From positions 434,001 to 498,000 of the forward strand of contig NZ_JBFRXN010000003.1 in assembly GCF_040947875.1 (NCBI RefSeq): a DNA stretch of 64,000 bases. The letters are read 5' to 3'. Source of the stretch: Pseudomonas sp. MYb118 (lineage in GTDB: Bacteria > Pseudomonadota > Gammaproteobacteria > Pseudomonadales > Pseudomonadaceae). A program made the translations under genes and the position numbers. Below the pieces are notes generated by a model. It was not told where the DNA came from. It saw only the letters and a list, made by a program, of their open reading frames with translations, and made no database searches. Shown piece after piece: positions 44,464 through 53,820 of the stretch. The number at the start of each line of letters is the position of its first letter. Positions within the stretch are counted from its first letter, which is position 1.

Positions 44464-45249
44464 TCAATCCGCAGTCGTGGGCCTTTGAAAAATGGCGCCA
44501 GTATTGATGTCGATGAGGCTGAGCGCGCCGTCACCGAATGAGCACCCAGTGTCGAAGTACACGACATTACCCAGTTTCGTCACATCGGCGACAGTCGAAT
44601 GGCCGACATAAATGGTGTCAATGCCTTCAACGATCGAGTGATCGCTGTTTTCGATCTTCTTTCTTGAATACAGCGCACACTTCAGTGCCTGCTGTTGCCA
44701 TTCCTCGCCAGCGTGCCCGGCCAAATAGGCTTTGGCTTCTGGCCAGCCGTCTGACCACTGGAGCGTCGGCGCTTCAGCGTGAACAAGTCCGACTGTCCTG
44801 CCATCCGGCAGTTCGATTTCCAGCATGATCGGCAGGTCATTCACGACCTCGAATATCCCTGACTGAGAAGCGGCGGGTGCTTCGTGGAACCAGGCACCTC
44901 CGTTGCGGATGTGCCTTGGGATGTCACCGAGCCCCATCGCGCATTCGACAATCATTTGCTCATGGTTACCCCGCACCGCGTGGAACCAAGGCTGTTTCAA
45001 CCACGCAATGACCTCGTCCGAGTAAGGTCCGCGGTCAATCAGATCGCCTGCCGAAAATACCCTATCTTTCGCCTCATCAAATCCAGCCTGTTCCAGCAAT
45101 GACCTGAGAAGGTTGAAGTGCCCATGGATATCGCCTACTACAAAGTCGCGGCCATTGAGATTGGTCTCGTATGACTTTACCGCAGGGGAAGGGACGGGCT
45201 TTAGCATGGCGGGTTTCGGGAGGTGACTGTCAAACGTCAAGGATACCAT
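44464..45249 (-). CDS. PPP-family serine/threonine phosphatase
   Basis: The 261-residue metallophosphoesterase has the PPP blocks in order: VVGDIHGHFNLL (~38), AGDLIDRGPYSDEV (~67), VRGNHEQMIV (~92), a metal His in LVHAEAP (~155) and YVGHSTV (~217). It belongs with bacteriophage lambda PP and PrpA-type enzymes that act on phosphoproteins or Ap4A. A later start at codon 15 is possible because the first ATG has its AGAGGA too close. Confidence 0.93.
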   Translation of the reverse strand: MVSLTFDSHLPKPAMLKPVPSPAVKSYETNLNGRDFVVGDIHGHFNLLRSLLEQAGFDEAKDRVFSAGDLIDRGPYSDEVIAWLKQPWFHAVRGNHEQMIVECAMGLGDIPRHIRNGGAWFHEAPAASQSGIFEVVNDLPIMLEIELPDGRTVGLVHAEAPTLQWSDGWPEAKAYLAGHAGEEWQQQALKCALYSRKKIENSDHSIVEGIDTIYVGHSTVADVTKLGNVVYFDTGCSFGDGALSLIDINTGAIFQRPTTAD

Positions 45250-45375
45250 TTCCTCTGGACTGCCGAAGATTGAGCCATTGTCTTTGAGGATAGCTTCAAG
45301 CCATTACGTGTTCGTTGACGAAGAGAGGGGATGTGCCTATACAGTCCGTTCTTTAAATCGCAGTGTCGCTAAATC

Positions 45376-45534
45376 ATGAACGAAGAACGAGATATACCAG
45401 AGCCCGAACACGACCACCTGCTCGACCATGAATTCCACGAGGACGATTCATGGGCCGAAGAGGACGCACAGGCCATCGTGGATGAGGACGATGACGACGT
45501 TGATTTTCTTGATCAGATCGACCAGGACGAGTGA
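45376..45534 (+). CDS. 52-residue strongly acidic protein
   Basis: The frame encodes a protein where about half of the residues are Asp or Glu, including the run DEDDDDVD, with no Lys and one Arg. It begins MNEERDIPEPEHDHLLDHEF. It lies alone between the phosphatase and an alcohol dehydrogenase gene. No ribosome site is strong. Small acidic proteins can mimic DNA or bind metals, but nothing here proves either. Confidence 0.6.
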   Translation: MNEERDIPEPEHDHLLDHEFHEDDSWAEEDAQAIVDEDDDDVDFLDQIDQDE

Positions 45535-45813
45535 AGCGGGCAGTGCGAGTCTCGATCCGATAAGGGCAGGGCTGCGATCCACGGGCCAGCCTTTTTGTGC
45601 CTCGATCTGAGTCGAAACCAAAGGTCACCAGGTCATGGCTGATGAACCCGATGGGAATGCATCAAACCGGCTGGCGGTCCCCATCCAGCTTCGGACGCTT
45701 TTGCTCCAGCCAGTCGAGCAACTCGCAAAAACCGCTCGAGCGCTTAACCCGCTTTGGATAGACCTGTGTGTAACCAAACGAGGCGCGACGGGAGTACCCG
45801 ACGCGCCCACAGA

Positions 45814-46845
45814 TCATTTGCTCGCATCCAGCACCACGCGGTATCGCGCTTTGCCGCTGCGCAGGTGATCGACGGCCTCGTTGACCTGACTCATGGGGAA
45901 CATCTCAACCTGTGGAACGATGTTGTGGCGTGTACAGAATTCCAACATGGTTGCTGTGGTACCTGGTGAGCCGACCGGAGAAGCGGACAGGGTTTTTTGT
46001 TGAGGAATAAGGTCGAAGACATGCACCGGAATGGCATTGGGCACGATACCTACAAAGTTGATTCGCCCTTTACCCCTGAGTGTGGCGAGTATCGCTGTCC
46101 AGTCGAGATTCGCATTGGCCGTTACCATCAGAAAGTCCAAAGTACCGGCGATGGATTTCAAGGCGTTGTTATCGGTTGACGAGACGACGTTGTGCGCACC
46201 GAGGTTCCTGGCTTCGTCCTGTTTGCTCAGAGATGAAGTAAAGGCCGTCACCTCGCAGCCCCAGCGGTTGAGAAAGCGAAGAGCCAGATGTCCCAGGCCT
46301 CCGATGCCAATCACGCCGACACGATCAGTAGGTTTTACACCGAATTCAACCAGAGGGTTGAACACCGTCGAACCCGCGCAAAGCAGCGGTCCGGCCATGG
46401 CAGGGTCGAGTCCGGCTGGGATCGGAAGCGCCCAGGCCCAATGTGCTCGGACGCGGTCGGCGAAACCGCCATGGCTCCCGACAACGGTGGGTTTGGCCGA
46501 ACCACACAGATGTTGATCACCGCCGATACACGATGAGCAATGCATGCAGCTACCCTTGTACCAGCCAATGCCCACCCGCTGTCCCACGGTCAAGCCGAGT
46601 ACCTTTTCACCGACCCGCACGATACTGCCAATCACTTCGTGGCCAGGAACAAAAGGGTATTGGCTGATTCCCCAGTCGTTATCAATCAGTGACTGATCAG
46701 AATGGCAAACGCCGCAATACTCGACGGCAACCTCAACTTCTTCGCCGCCCAACGGGCCTGGGTCGTAGCTGAAGCGCTCCAGCGGCGCGCCGGCTGACGT
46801 AGCAGCCCAGCCGGTGAAGGTAGCGATTTCATTGCCAGTGCTCAT
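45814..46845 (-). CDS. Zinc-dependent alcohol dehydrogenase (CAD/YahK type)
   Basis: The 343-residue MDR enzyme has catalytic zinc ligands in CGVCHSD (~44) and GHEVIG (~69), the structural zinc set CMHCSSCIGGDQHLC (~101-115) and the Rossmann motif VGVIGIGGLGHLAL (~175). It should reduce aldehydes with NADPH in the cytosol. The gap upstream (46846-47085) has no gene. Confidence 0.94.
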   Translation of the reverse strand: MSTGNEIATFTGWAATSAGAPLERFSYDPGPLGGEEVEVAVEYCGVCHSDQSLIDNDWGISQYPFVPGHEVIGSIVRVGEKVLGLTVGQRVGIGWYKGSCMHCSSCIGGDQHLCGSAKPTVVGSHGGFADRVRAHWAWALPIPAGLDPAMAGPLLCAGSTVFNPLVEFGVKPTDRVGVIGIGGLGHLALRFLNRWGCEVTAFTSSLSKQDEARNLGAHNVVSSTDNNALKSIAGTLDFLMVTANANLDWTAILATLRGKGRINFVGIVPNAIPVHVFDLIPQQKTLSASPVGSPGTTATMLEFCTRHNIVPQVEMFPMSQVNEAVDHLRSGKARYRVVLDASK

Positions 46846-47085
46846 GGAAAACCTCCAGTTCAGAAGACAGAAGGGGATTTGGATTCAGTAGCAGTGGGTA
46901 AAACCATGAGAGTTTAGACGTTCGCTTGCCGGGCACCTTAGAGAGGAGCAGATCAAGCGATGAAGTGACAGGGGTACCTGCGAGTGGCAAGAAGTGGGAT
47001 TGCCCCATGGACAATTTGTACGTTGGAAACTGATGTTGGCTTGTAGGTTTTGCTCGCTAGAGACCCGAGCAGATTAGTCATTACG

Positions 47086-47619
47086 CTAGGTTTTGCGCGC
47101 TTCAATCGGCTCCAGGAAGCCAGACATGCCCACAGCCATCAGTGGCAGCAGAGTGGGTAAAATCAACGTGTTATGAAATGCGCCAAACAAGACACTGAAG
47201 CGGTAGAGCTTATTGCTGAATATACCTCGAGTGGACTGTTCAAAATCCGGCCCGAGAATGGCAGTCGTGATCCAATACACTGCCCCCAGCAAGAGCAGCA
47301 ATCCGAGGTAATTTTTTCTGTAGTTCGCTATTCGAAAGAAACCCGAGACGCTCATACGAAGAGAGAACCGGCATACCAAGGCTCCCCAAATCAGCATGAA
47401 GGCCAGCAGCACGAGATCCTTTTCATAGATCCAGGCGGTCTTCTTCAGAAAATCCAGTTGCCCTTGCGCAACGAAATAGTCTTGAGCATTTGCGATGGCA
47501 GGCAGCCACAGGTGCAGCTCACTGTTCAGTGCGACGTCACTGTAAAAAATGCCCAGGCTGGTCAGCCACGCTACCAGCAAATAGCTGACCCAACCGTATA
47601 AAAGCGCCTTTACTGCCAT
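47086..47619 (-). CDS. Hypothetical four-helix membrane protein
   Basis: The 177-residue protein has four hydrophobic segments (~10-28, ~70-88, ~105-122, ~147-168). It is more AT-rich than genes left of 43 kb. No recognised domain; no cotranscribed neighbour is evident. Confidence 0.75.
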   Translation of the reverse strand: MAVKALLYGWVSYLLVAWLTSLGIFYSDVALNSELHLWLPAIANAQDYFVAQGQLDFLKKTAWIYEKDLVLLAFMLIWGALVCRFSLRMSVSGFFRIANYRKNYLGLLLLLGAVYWITTAILGPDFEQSTRGIFSNKLYRFSVLFGAFHNTLILPTLLPLMAVGMSGFLEPIEARKT

Positions 47620-47850
47620 TGCCTATCCTTGTGTCTTCTGTGTCCTAAACGCTCCCTTGTTTGGTGAGCGTCCTTGATTGCGGCGTATTAAACGTCAAGA
47701 CCGGTGTGAATGTCGCGTGCGTTGGCAAGGGTCACTGTCGACAAGGGGTCATGCTCTAGGTGAAGGGGTTCGTCATTTGCGTCCCCCGGAACTGGAAGAT
47801 AGATCCCGATGTGCCGGTGGGAGACGCTCATCCGTCTTGGCAGAAATACT

Positions 47851-48738
47851 TCATCTGTCGTGAGAAATTTCCGATGCCAGATCCTGACCATGAATGAACG
47901 CCACCACCTCATCCAGGACCGGCGCCAGCCATCGCATAGGCCGAGAGAATGCGGCAACCAATGTCCCGTGACCCGCCTTGGAGAAATAGAGCTCGCGCAC
48001 AGGCACACCTTGCTCCCGCAAACGTCGGGCCATGCCCCCAGTGTTGCGCTCGGGATTGACCAGCGTGTCGTCTTTCGCGGCTATCAACAGCGCAGGGGGC
48101 GATGTGGCGGTAACGTGGTTGATCGGTTGAGAGTCGGGGGGCGAATTCGGAAAGAAGAAAATCGGTTTCACCTCCGGGTTTTCGACGGGCAGAAAGTCGT
48201 AGGGCCCGGCGAGACCGATCCAGCCGCTAAGCATCGAAGGCTCCATGCCCACAGCTGCCAGCCATTTTGGGTCTAGCGCAACCATCGCCGCGTTGTAGCC
48301 GCCTGCGCTATGGCCCATCACATACAGCCGCTCTGGATCGCCGCCGTATTGGCGGATGTGTTGGCGGGTCCAGCCCACCGCTCGCGCACTGTCTTCCAGA
48401 AAACCCTGATAGTGCACCTGCGGATAAAGCCGGTAATCGGCGATCACCGTTACGATACCTCGTGCTGCCAGCGCCTCGCCGACAAAGCTGTAGTCACTGC
48501 GTGAGCCACTGTTCCAGCTACCGCCATAAAAGAACACCACCACTGGCACGTCGGCTGCGAGATTGACCGGCGTGTAGACATCCAATCGGTTGCGCGGATC
48601 GTTACCGTATTTCAGGTCCGATGCCTTGTTGAAAGTGCTTCCCGGGGTGAGGAGGTTTAAAACTTTCAGAGGTGAACAGCCTAGCAACAGGCCCAACAGC
48701 CCGCCGACAACAATGATGCGTAAGGCTATCCTGATCAT
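47851..48738 (-). CDS. Lipoprotein alpha/beta hydrolase (esterase)
   Basis: The 295-residue protein has a lipoprotein signal (LGLLLGC, Cys21) and the BD-FAE/HSL-like hydrolase fold: oxyanion FFYGGSWNSG, nucleophile Ser in VMGHSAGGYN, Asp in AKDDTLV and His in KAGHGTL. It should be an esterase anchored on the outer or inner membrane surface. The substrate is unknown. Confidence 0.92.
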   Translation of the reverse strand: MIRIALRIIVVGGLLGLLLGCSPLKVLNLLTPGSTFNKASDLKYGNDPRNRLDVYTPVNLAADVPVVVFFYGGSWNSGSRSDYSFVGEALAARGIVTVIADYRLYPQVHYQGFLEDSARAVGWTRQHIRQYGGDPERLYVMGHSAGGYNAAMVALDPKWLAAVGMEPSMLSGWIGLAGPYDFLPVENPEVKPIFFFPNSPPDSQPINHVTATSPPALLIAAKDDTLVNPERNTGGMARRLREQGVPVRELYFSKAGHGTLVAAFSRPMRWLAPVLDEVVAFIHGQDLASEISHDR

Positions 48739-48861
48739 GGTTCGTTCTCTGAGGCGGTGTGCTTTTAAGACTGCAGGCTTGAGTAAGAATTCAGCGCTTG
48801 ACTGACTACGGCATAGTCCGCGATCAGTACATCTGCGATATAAACCTCAAGCCCTCGCTAG

Positions 48862-49350
48862 CGGCTCATACGCTTTTTCCGGTATGTCGGCGAGCTTGGA
48901 TGGATGCACCTGCCCGCTGAGTCCGTAGAGCTTCTGCAAGCTCATGGTCAATGGCGGCCACTTATCCTGGCTGATCCGATTGGCGTGGCCGTCCATGAGC
49001 ATGTCCGGGTGAGGTCGATCGGCTTGATGTGGATTACGTGGTGATTGAGTATAAATTGTCGGTGACCTCAAAAAGGTGGCAACGCGAGGCTGATTAATAC
49101 TCAAGATGGCAAGCAGGGGAGTGAGAGCTGGACGCTTGCGGCGGGGCGATTGGAGAAAACTGTGGGTATTGATGCTGCTCGTGACATCACTTCAGCGATT
49201 AGGACCGGGCGAACGGAGACGTGGGTGGTAACTACGAGTGCGAATGGAGCGACTGAGATTCAGGTATTGGCTTCCATGGGTAAACCCAAACCTATTGATA
49301 CAACCAAAATTCTGGCTTCCACGCCTGACCTGTCAGGAGCACAACTATGA
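48862..49350 (+). pseudogene. Remnant of a T6SS-type effector with C-terminal PoNe DNase domain
   Basis: Three reading frames hold pieces of one protein. Frame 1 (48862-49041) carries an ADPIGVAVHEH piece like the linker of Rhs/PAAR-type effectors. Frame 3 (about 48999-49074) carries the nuclease core DVDYVVIEYKLSVTS. Frame 1 again (from 49075) carries GGNARLINTQDGKQGSESW, GRLEKTVGIDAARDI and the C-terminus. The last two join if one A of the A5 run at 49070-49074 is removed. The stop overlaps the immunity gene start as ATGA. The N-terminus and the linker to it are lost or deleted. Confidence 0.72.
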
Positions 49351-50213
49351 TTCGAGACTCAGTAGCGGGGGCTGTCTACTGGCGCGAGCGGGTCGTGAAA
49401 GATGTGAGCTGGATAGAGAAAGCGCAGAGGCTCTTATCTGAACCCTCAAAGAATCCGGTCTATGACCCGCAATTTTCTTTTGATCTATCAAAAGACATTT
49501 TACGTTTGATCCTGCGCCGCTATTCCCAGGGAGATCCGGTTGCTGATTTAGGCCAATCATTTGCGCAGTTACTTGAAACCTGGGAGCTATCGAATCGTTT
49601 GGCGGATAGCGTTTGCGCAGAAAACAACCTGAAAACCTGCCGCAACTGGACGTTCGATCTTGCCGATTTGAATCACTACATCTGGTGTTTCTGGTTGGTC
49701 GGATTGGCGCTCGTATTACGCATACCAGACGACCAATGGCGCCGCCTGTTATCCCTCGTTGGTGAAGAGGGTAAAGACGTTTTGCTAGATAGGGTAATCG
49801 CCAGTCGTGAGCCCGCTCGTGTGATTGGGGGCGTTCTGTTGCATCCAAAGCCTTATGCCCGGCTGCTCGAAGCTATCGATGCGCCGAAAGAGCTTGCGGA
49901 TGGGAAATTGAAAGCGTTCGTCGATGCTTGGTACCCGGAGCTGAATCGCTGTGGCAAGCAACAACCATGGTGGTATCACTACGGCGATCCTGAAAAGCAT
50001 CCGCTCGAGGCGGGCAGCTATTTCGGGCGCTGGTGTATTGAGGCTGCGGCTGCCGTTCAGGCTTTTTCGCTGGATGACAGTCAATGCTTGGGTCATCCGC
50101 ATTATCCCGGTGATCTATTACGACCTGAGGGCCCTGGTACGCATAGTCCACCTTTGCAGGCTAAAGAGTCGCGCAGTTGGCTAGGATTCTTGGGTATAGG
50201 CCGAGCCAAGTAA
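49347..50213 (+). CDS. PoNi-like immunity protein (DUF1910/DUF1911)
   Basis: The 288-residue protein is predicted all-helical and ends with the PoNi signature: a YFGRWCIEAAAAVQAFSLDD helix followed by HPHYPGDLLRP. PoNi proteins bind and block PoNe DNases. The ATG overlaps the stop of the degraded PoNe frame, and AGGAG lies seven bases upstream, so the pair was translationally coupled. The immunity frame is intact although the toxin is broken, so it may be kept as protection against kin. Confidence 0.86.
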   Translation: MIRDSVAGAVYWRERVVKDVSWIEKAQRLLSEPSKNPVYDPQFSFDLSKDILRLILRRYSQGDPVADLGQSFAQLLETWELSNRLADSVCAENNLKTCRNWTFDLADLNHYIWCFWLVGLALVLRIPDDQWRRLLSLVGEEGKDVLLDRVIASREPARVIGGVLLHPKPYARLLEAIDAPKELADGKLKAFVDAWYPELNRCGKQQPWWYHYGDPEKHPLEAGSYFGRWCIEAAAAVQAFSLDDSQCLGHPHYPGDLLRPEGPGTHSPPLQAKESRSWLGFLGIGRAK

Positions 50214-50382
50214 CCGGTGATGAGTGTTGACCCGTTCACTTGAGGACTGATATCGAAGGGCAGGCGCTGTGCAGAAATACCGAGCTAATTGATCTACCAG
50301 AATCGGGTCACGATCAATCTGAGCGCATGCTCTCCAACTCCGCCTTAGATTTTTTTGGAGTTCATTTTTAAAGGAACTGGGC

Positions 50383-50417
50383 GATCAACACCTCGCCTGT
50401 AATGCAAGGCGTTGATC
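50383..50417. terminator. Imperfect inverted repeat downstream of the TonB receptor
   Basis: GATCAACACC (50383-50392) pairs with GGCGTTGATC (50408-50417) with one mismatch around a 15-base loop. No strong U tract follows on either strand, so it is only a weak terminator candidate. Confidence 0.35.
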
Positions 50418-50455
50418 GACCGAAAGTGGTCAGTCCTCCTGAATGGACACCCGCG

Positions 50456-52864
50456 TCAGAATGCGTAGACCAGGGTGGCCGTGGCGCTACGCGGAGTGCC
50501 GTACCACCCCCTCGAGCCGATGGCGGTGTAGTAGTTCTCGTCGAACACGTTGTTGAGGTTCAGCGAGACGCTGGTTTGTGGCGTTACCGCGTATTGCGCC
50601 ATCAGATCGACCACGCTGTAGGCGCCCTGATTGAACGTTTCGTCGTTGGGACCGGCGTCCTTGTAGTACTCCGTACCTTGCCAGCGCACGCCACCGCCCA
50701 CTTTCAATTTTGGCAGTGACTGGAGTCGATAGCTGGTGAACAATTTCAAGGTATCGCGCGGCACTTCCGTGCGCAGGCGCTTGCCATCCGAATCCTCAAT
50801 AACGGCATAGGTGTAGCTGGCGGATACTTGCCAATCGGGCAGGATTTCACCGGCCATTTCTGCTTCGAAGCCACGAGTTTTTGTGCCGGACTCGGCACGG
50901 TAGGCCTGATTGCCGTCCGGTGCCAGGTTACTGCCGTCTGCGACGGCGAGGTTGTCCTGCCGCACTTCGAAGACGCTGAACGCGGTGGTCAGGCGTTTGT
51001 CCCAGAACTCGCTCTTGAGGCCCAGTTCATAGTTAACGCCTTCTTCAGGATCCAGGTAGCTGCCACTGGCGGTCTTGTTGCTTTGCGGCTTGAAGATGGT
51101 GGTGTAACTGGCATAGGCCGACCAGTTTTCGTTCAGGTCATACACCAGGCCCAGGTAGGGTGTGACGACGCCGCTTTCGCCGCGAGAGGTGCGAGTGGTG
51201 GCGCCAGTGGGCAAGCTGGTCGCAGTCTCGTCACGTTTCCAGTCAATCACCCGTGCGCCGGTAATCAGCGACAGGTCATCAGTCAGGCTCCAGCGTACAG
51301 ACGCCACCATACCGCTCTGGGTTTCATCGAGCGCATCTTCAGATGACTTGGTGTGAATGGCATCCGGGATCGCCAACGAGCCGTCCCAGGTGTAGATGTT
51401 GTCGATGGTCTGGAATGACCAGAGTGGATAACCGTCGTTGCGATAGTAGGCTCGGTAGTGACTGGCCCCGAGATAAGCCTGATGCTCGCGGGAGAGCAGT
51501 TCGAAGGGGCCGGAGGCGGACAAGTCGAACGAGGTCTGACGTGGCTCGCCCGCCCAGCGACCAGTCCAGGTGCTGATGCCACTACCATCGGGGTTGACGG
51601 TACCGCTGGCCGCCGTGGCGAAGGCGTCGTCATAACTGCGGCGACTGTGTTCGGCATTGAGCTTCAACTGCCAGCCATTGTTCAACTGATGTTCCAGGGT
51701 GGTGAACACTGTTTTGGAGCGACGCTTGTGGTAGCTCCAGTCCGAAGCGGAGTTGAACGAGCGAGAAGGGCTGAAGTGACTGCCGTCGGTATTGAACATC
51801 GGGAAGCCGTGGTTGCCGGCTCCGTCACTGTCCATGTCCTGATACTCGGCGCCCACGGTCAGCATCGTGTCATCGGTGACGTCCCATTCCAGGACCCCGT
51901 ATGCCACTTGCTTGTCTTGTGACTGGCGGTCAATGTGGCTTTGGCTATCGGTGTTCGACGCGACAAAGCGTCCACGTACATGGCCGCTCTCGGACAACGG
52001 GCCAGACACGTCCAGTTCGGTGCGGTAGGTATCCCAGGAGCCGGCCTTGAGTGTCAGTGTGCGTTGAGGTTGGAACGTTGGTTTCTTGCGAATCAGGTTG
52101 ACGGTCGCGCCGGGATCGCCTGTTCCTGACATCAACCCTGTGGCGCCTCGCACCACTTCAACACGATCGTAGCTGACCATGTCGGCCAGGTCGTCGCGGA
52201 ATCCATAGGTGTCTGGCCGATTGATGCCGTCGACCTGAATGCTGCCGACTTCAAAACCGCGGACATAAATATGGTTGGCGTCGCTGCCCGCAGGTCCCAT
52301 GCTGTCCACAACTACGCCAGGTGTTTGTTCAAGCACCTGAGCGACATCTGTCAGGTTCTGGTCTTCGATCTGCTGGCGGGTGATGACCGTCACTGATTGT
52401 GGTGTCTCGCGTGTCGAGAGGCGTAACCCCGTGGCGGTGTTGGCCGAACCCGTGGTGTAGCTACCAGTGCCTTCTGTGGTGGCACCCAGTTCCATACTCG
52501 AAATCGTCGTAGCCCCCAATTCCAGAGAGCCTCCTTGATTGTGGCGTACCAGTGCGTAGTGCATGTTTCCGGCGGGCTGCACTTGCAAGCCACTGCCTTG
52601 CAGGAGATTGAGCAAGCCTTGGTCCAGCTCGTATTTCCCCTGTAGGCCCTCACTGCGTAGCCCGGCAGTTTCCTGGGTGCTAAAGCTGATGGTTATGCCG
52701 CTGGTTGCAGCGAACTGGTTGATGGCGGTGGCTAGAGATCCAGTAGGGATGTTGTAGCCGACAGGTTCGGCCCAGGTATTGGCACTGATCAACGAACTGA
52801 AGAGACTGACTGCCAAAGCGGTTTTGCGCATGTTGAGGGAGGAGGGGTAAATACGAACAGACAT
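50456..52864 (-). CDS. TonB-dependent siderophore receptor with signalling (STN) domain
   Basis: The 802-residue outer-membrane protein has a signal peptide (~1-32), an STN signalling domain (~37-110), a plug (~150-270; RETPQSVTVITRQQIEDQ, MVSYDRVEVVRGATGLMSG) and a 22-strand barrel ending in LVYAF with terminal Phe. It belongs with FpvA/FoxA-type ferric siderophore receptors. The STN domain normally talks to a FecR anti-sigma, but no fecI/fecR genes are near. A Fur-box-like palindrome lies upstream. Confidence 0.95.
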   Translation of the reverse strand: MSVRIYPSSLNMRKTALAVSLFSSLISANTWAEPVGYNIPTGSLATAINQFAATSGITISFSTQETAGLRSEGLQGKYELDQGLLNLLQGSGLQVQPAGNMHYALVRHNQGGSLELGATTISSMELGATTEGTGSYTTGSANTATGLRLSTRETPQSVTVITRQQIEDQNLTDVAQVLEQTPGVVVDSMGPAGSDANHIYVRGFEVGSIQVDGINRPDTYGFRDDLADMVSYDRVEVVRGATGLMSGTGDPGATVNLIRKKPTFQPQRTLTLKAGSWDTYRTELDVSGPLSESGHVRGRFVASNTDSQSHIDRQSQDKQVAYGVLEWDVTDDTMLTVGAEYQDMDSDGAGNHGFPMFNTDGSHFSPSRSFNSASDWSYHKRRSKTVFTTLEHQLNNGWQLKLNAEHSRRSYDDAFATAASGTVNPDGSGISTWTGRWAGEPRQTSFDLSASGPFELLSREHQAYLGASHYRAYYRNDGYPLWSFQTIDNIYTWDGSLAIPDAIHTKSSEDALDETQSGMVASVRWSLTDDLSLITGARVIDWKRDETATSLPTGATTRTSRGESGVVTPYLGLVYDLNENWSAYASYTTIFKPQSNKTASGSYLDPEEGVNYELGLKSEFWDKRLTTAFSVFEVRQDNLAVADGSNLAPDGNQAYRAESGTKTRGFEAEMAGEILPDWQVSASYTYAVIEDSDGKRLRTEVPRDTLKLFTSYRLQSLPKLKVGGGVRWQGTEYYKDAGPNDETFNQGAYSVVDLMAQYAVTPQTSVSLNLNNVFDENYYTAIGSRGWYGTPRSATATLVYAF

Positions 52865-52921
52865 CCAGTGATTCCTTTACGAATAGACATCGGGCATTCT
52901 CAATGCGAATCAGATGCTGTT

Positions 52922-52934
52922 GAGAATCATTCTC
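52922..52934. promoter_or_regulatory. Fur box upstream of the TonB receptor
   Basis: GAGAATCATTCTC is a 6-1-6 palindrome about 60 bases before the receptor start and matches the Fur consensus half ATTCTC/GAGAAT. It implies iron-repressed transcription of the receptor. Confidence 0.75.
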
Positions 52935-53244
52935 GTGAAGCGGGCCGATCTTCTATTCTGGGTCTGGGTGTTGTCAACCGGTTGTGGCCGTTTGTCGCGC
53001 AGGGATAGCTATCTAGCTCTGATGAGTTTGGGGATATTTTCCGCTTTGACAGTTAGTCGTAGGGGAACGCTAGGAAATGGATTGTTGGCTTTTTGAACGT
53101 GGGGTTTATGCTTCTGCGCGAGTGGCTGGAATCGGCCAGAAGCCGCCGCTCAAATGAGTCCACGTCACCACACGCAGTTCACAAAGCGTTGCGCACAGCT
53201 TCCATACTGTCCTCTCTTGCCGGAGCTGGTCATGGATCGACAGT

Positions 53245-53820
53245 ATGACAAGCTTCCTGAGTTCTCTAGCCTGCGGTTTGTTGGCGAAAGTTTACCCAAG
53301 CCGACAACCGTACAAATTGAATGTCACGAACGGACCAGTGAAATGGTTGGTGAATTTCTTTGGTCGGTCTACGCTATCAGAAGCAGTACCTTTGGTCGTG
53401 GAAAAGGAGGGGAGGCAGGTGGAGTACCGTATCTACGATGACACGTTCGGTGCAGACAACGCCTGGTCGGAACTGGAACGGCTCGTTGACAGTTCTGACG
53501 AAGATGCTGTAGTGGCTGCGGCACGATTCTTCACCGCCATGAACAAAATGAAGGTGGACGGTCGCTGCTATGCAAAACCATTACCTCTGGATCTGATTAA
53601 CTGTTCAAGTTTTAGGCCAGAAGCGATTCTACATGCTCGCAAAACCAGGGGGCATCACCTGTATTTAACTTTCATCAAGCGGCCAATGGCGCAATATGGA
53701 GAGGTACGAATCCTTAAAGCACTCGCGGAGCCGAGACCCACTAACGAAAGCGCAACTGATAGCAAAGAGCGTCACAATAAGATGACTGCTGCATTGTCTG
53801 CAGGGGCATACCATGGCTAA
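53245..53820 (+). CDS. Toxin-like protein of a three-gene operon
   Basis: The 191-residue protein is basic and of unknown family. The region DGRCYAKPLPLDLINCSSF, then HHLYLTFIKRP and EVRILKALAEP, looks like the RelE/HigB-type layout of a short helix, P-L/K-L and a last Phe-x-Lys strand, so a toxin role is plausible. Its start is uncertain: ATG 53245 has a weak ribosome site and the neighbouring frame is also open here. Its end overlaps the next gene by eight bases. Confidence 0.6.
   Translation: MTSFLSSLACGLLAKVYPSRQPYKLNVTNGPVKWLVNFFGRSTLSEAVPLVVEKEGRQVEYRIYDDTFGADNAWSELERLVDSSDEDAVVAAARFFTAMNKMKVDGRCYAKPLPLDLINCSSFRPEAILHARKTRGHHLYLTFIKRPMAQYGEVRILKALAEPRPTNESATDSKERHNKMTAALSAGAYHG

Noticed and set aside
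45625..45810. Short frames on both strands between the acidic protein and the alcohol dehydrogenase
   Set aside because: Ser/Arg-rich composition, no ribosome site and no resemblance to a family; the gap is best left without a gene.
47688..48008. 106-residue minus-strand frame at the end of the esterase gene
   Set aside because: It overlaps the esterase in another frame; the part beyond the esterase has no start or ribosome site of its own.
48847..49104. 85-residue minus-strand frame over the PoNe remnant
   Set aside because: The plus strand carries recognisable PoNe and linker motifs; the minus frame has no ribosome site or family resemblance.
53154..53441. Alternative frame over the start of the three-gene operon (MDRQYDKLPEFSSLRFVGES)
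   Set aside because: Its composition is plausible, but it ends early and does not connect to the antitoxin-like gene; the 53245 frame does. A frameshift joining the two cannot be excluded.
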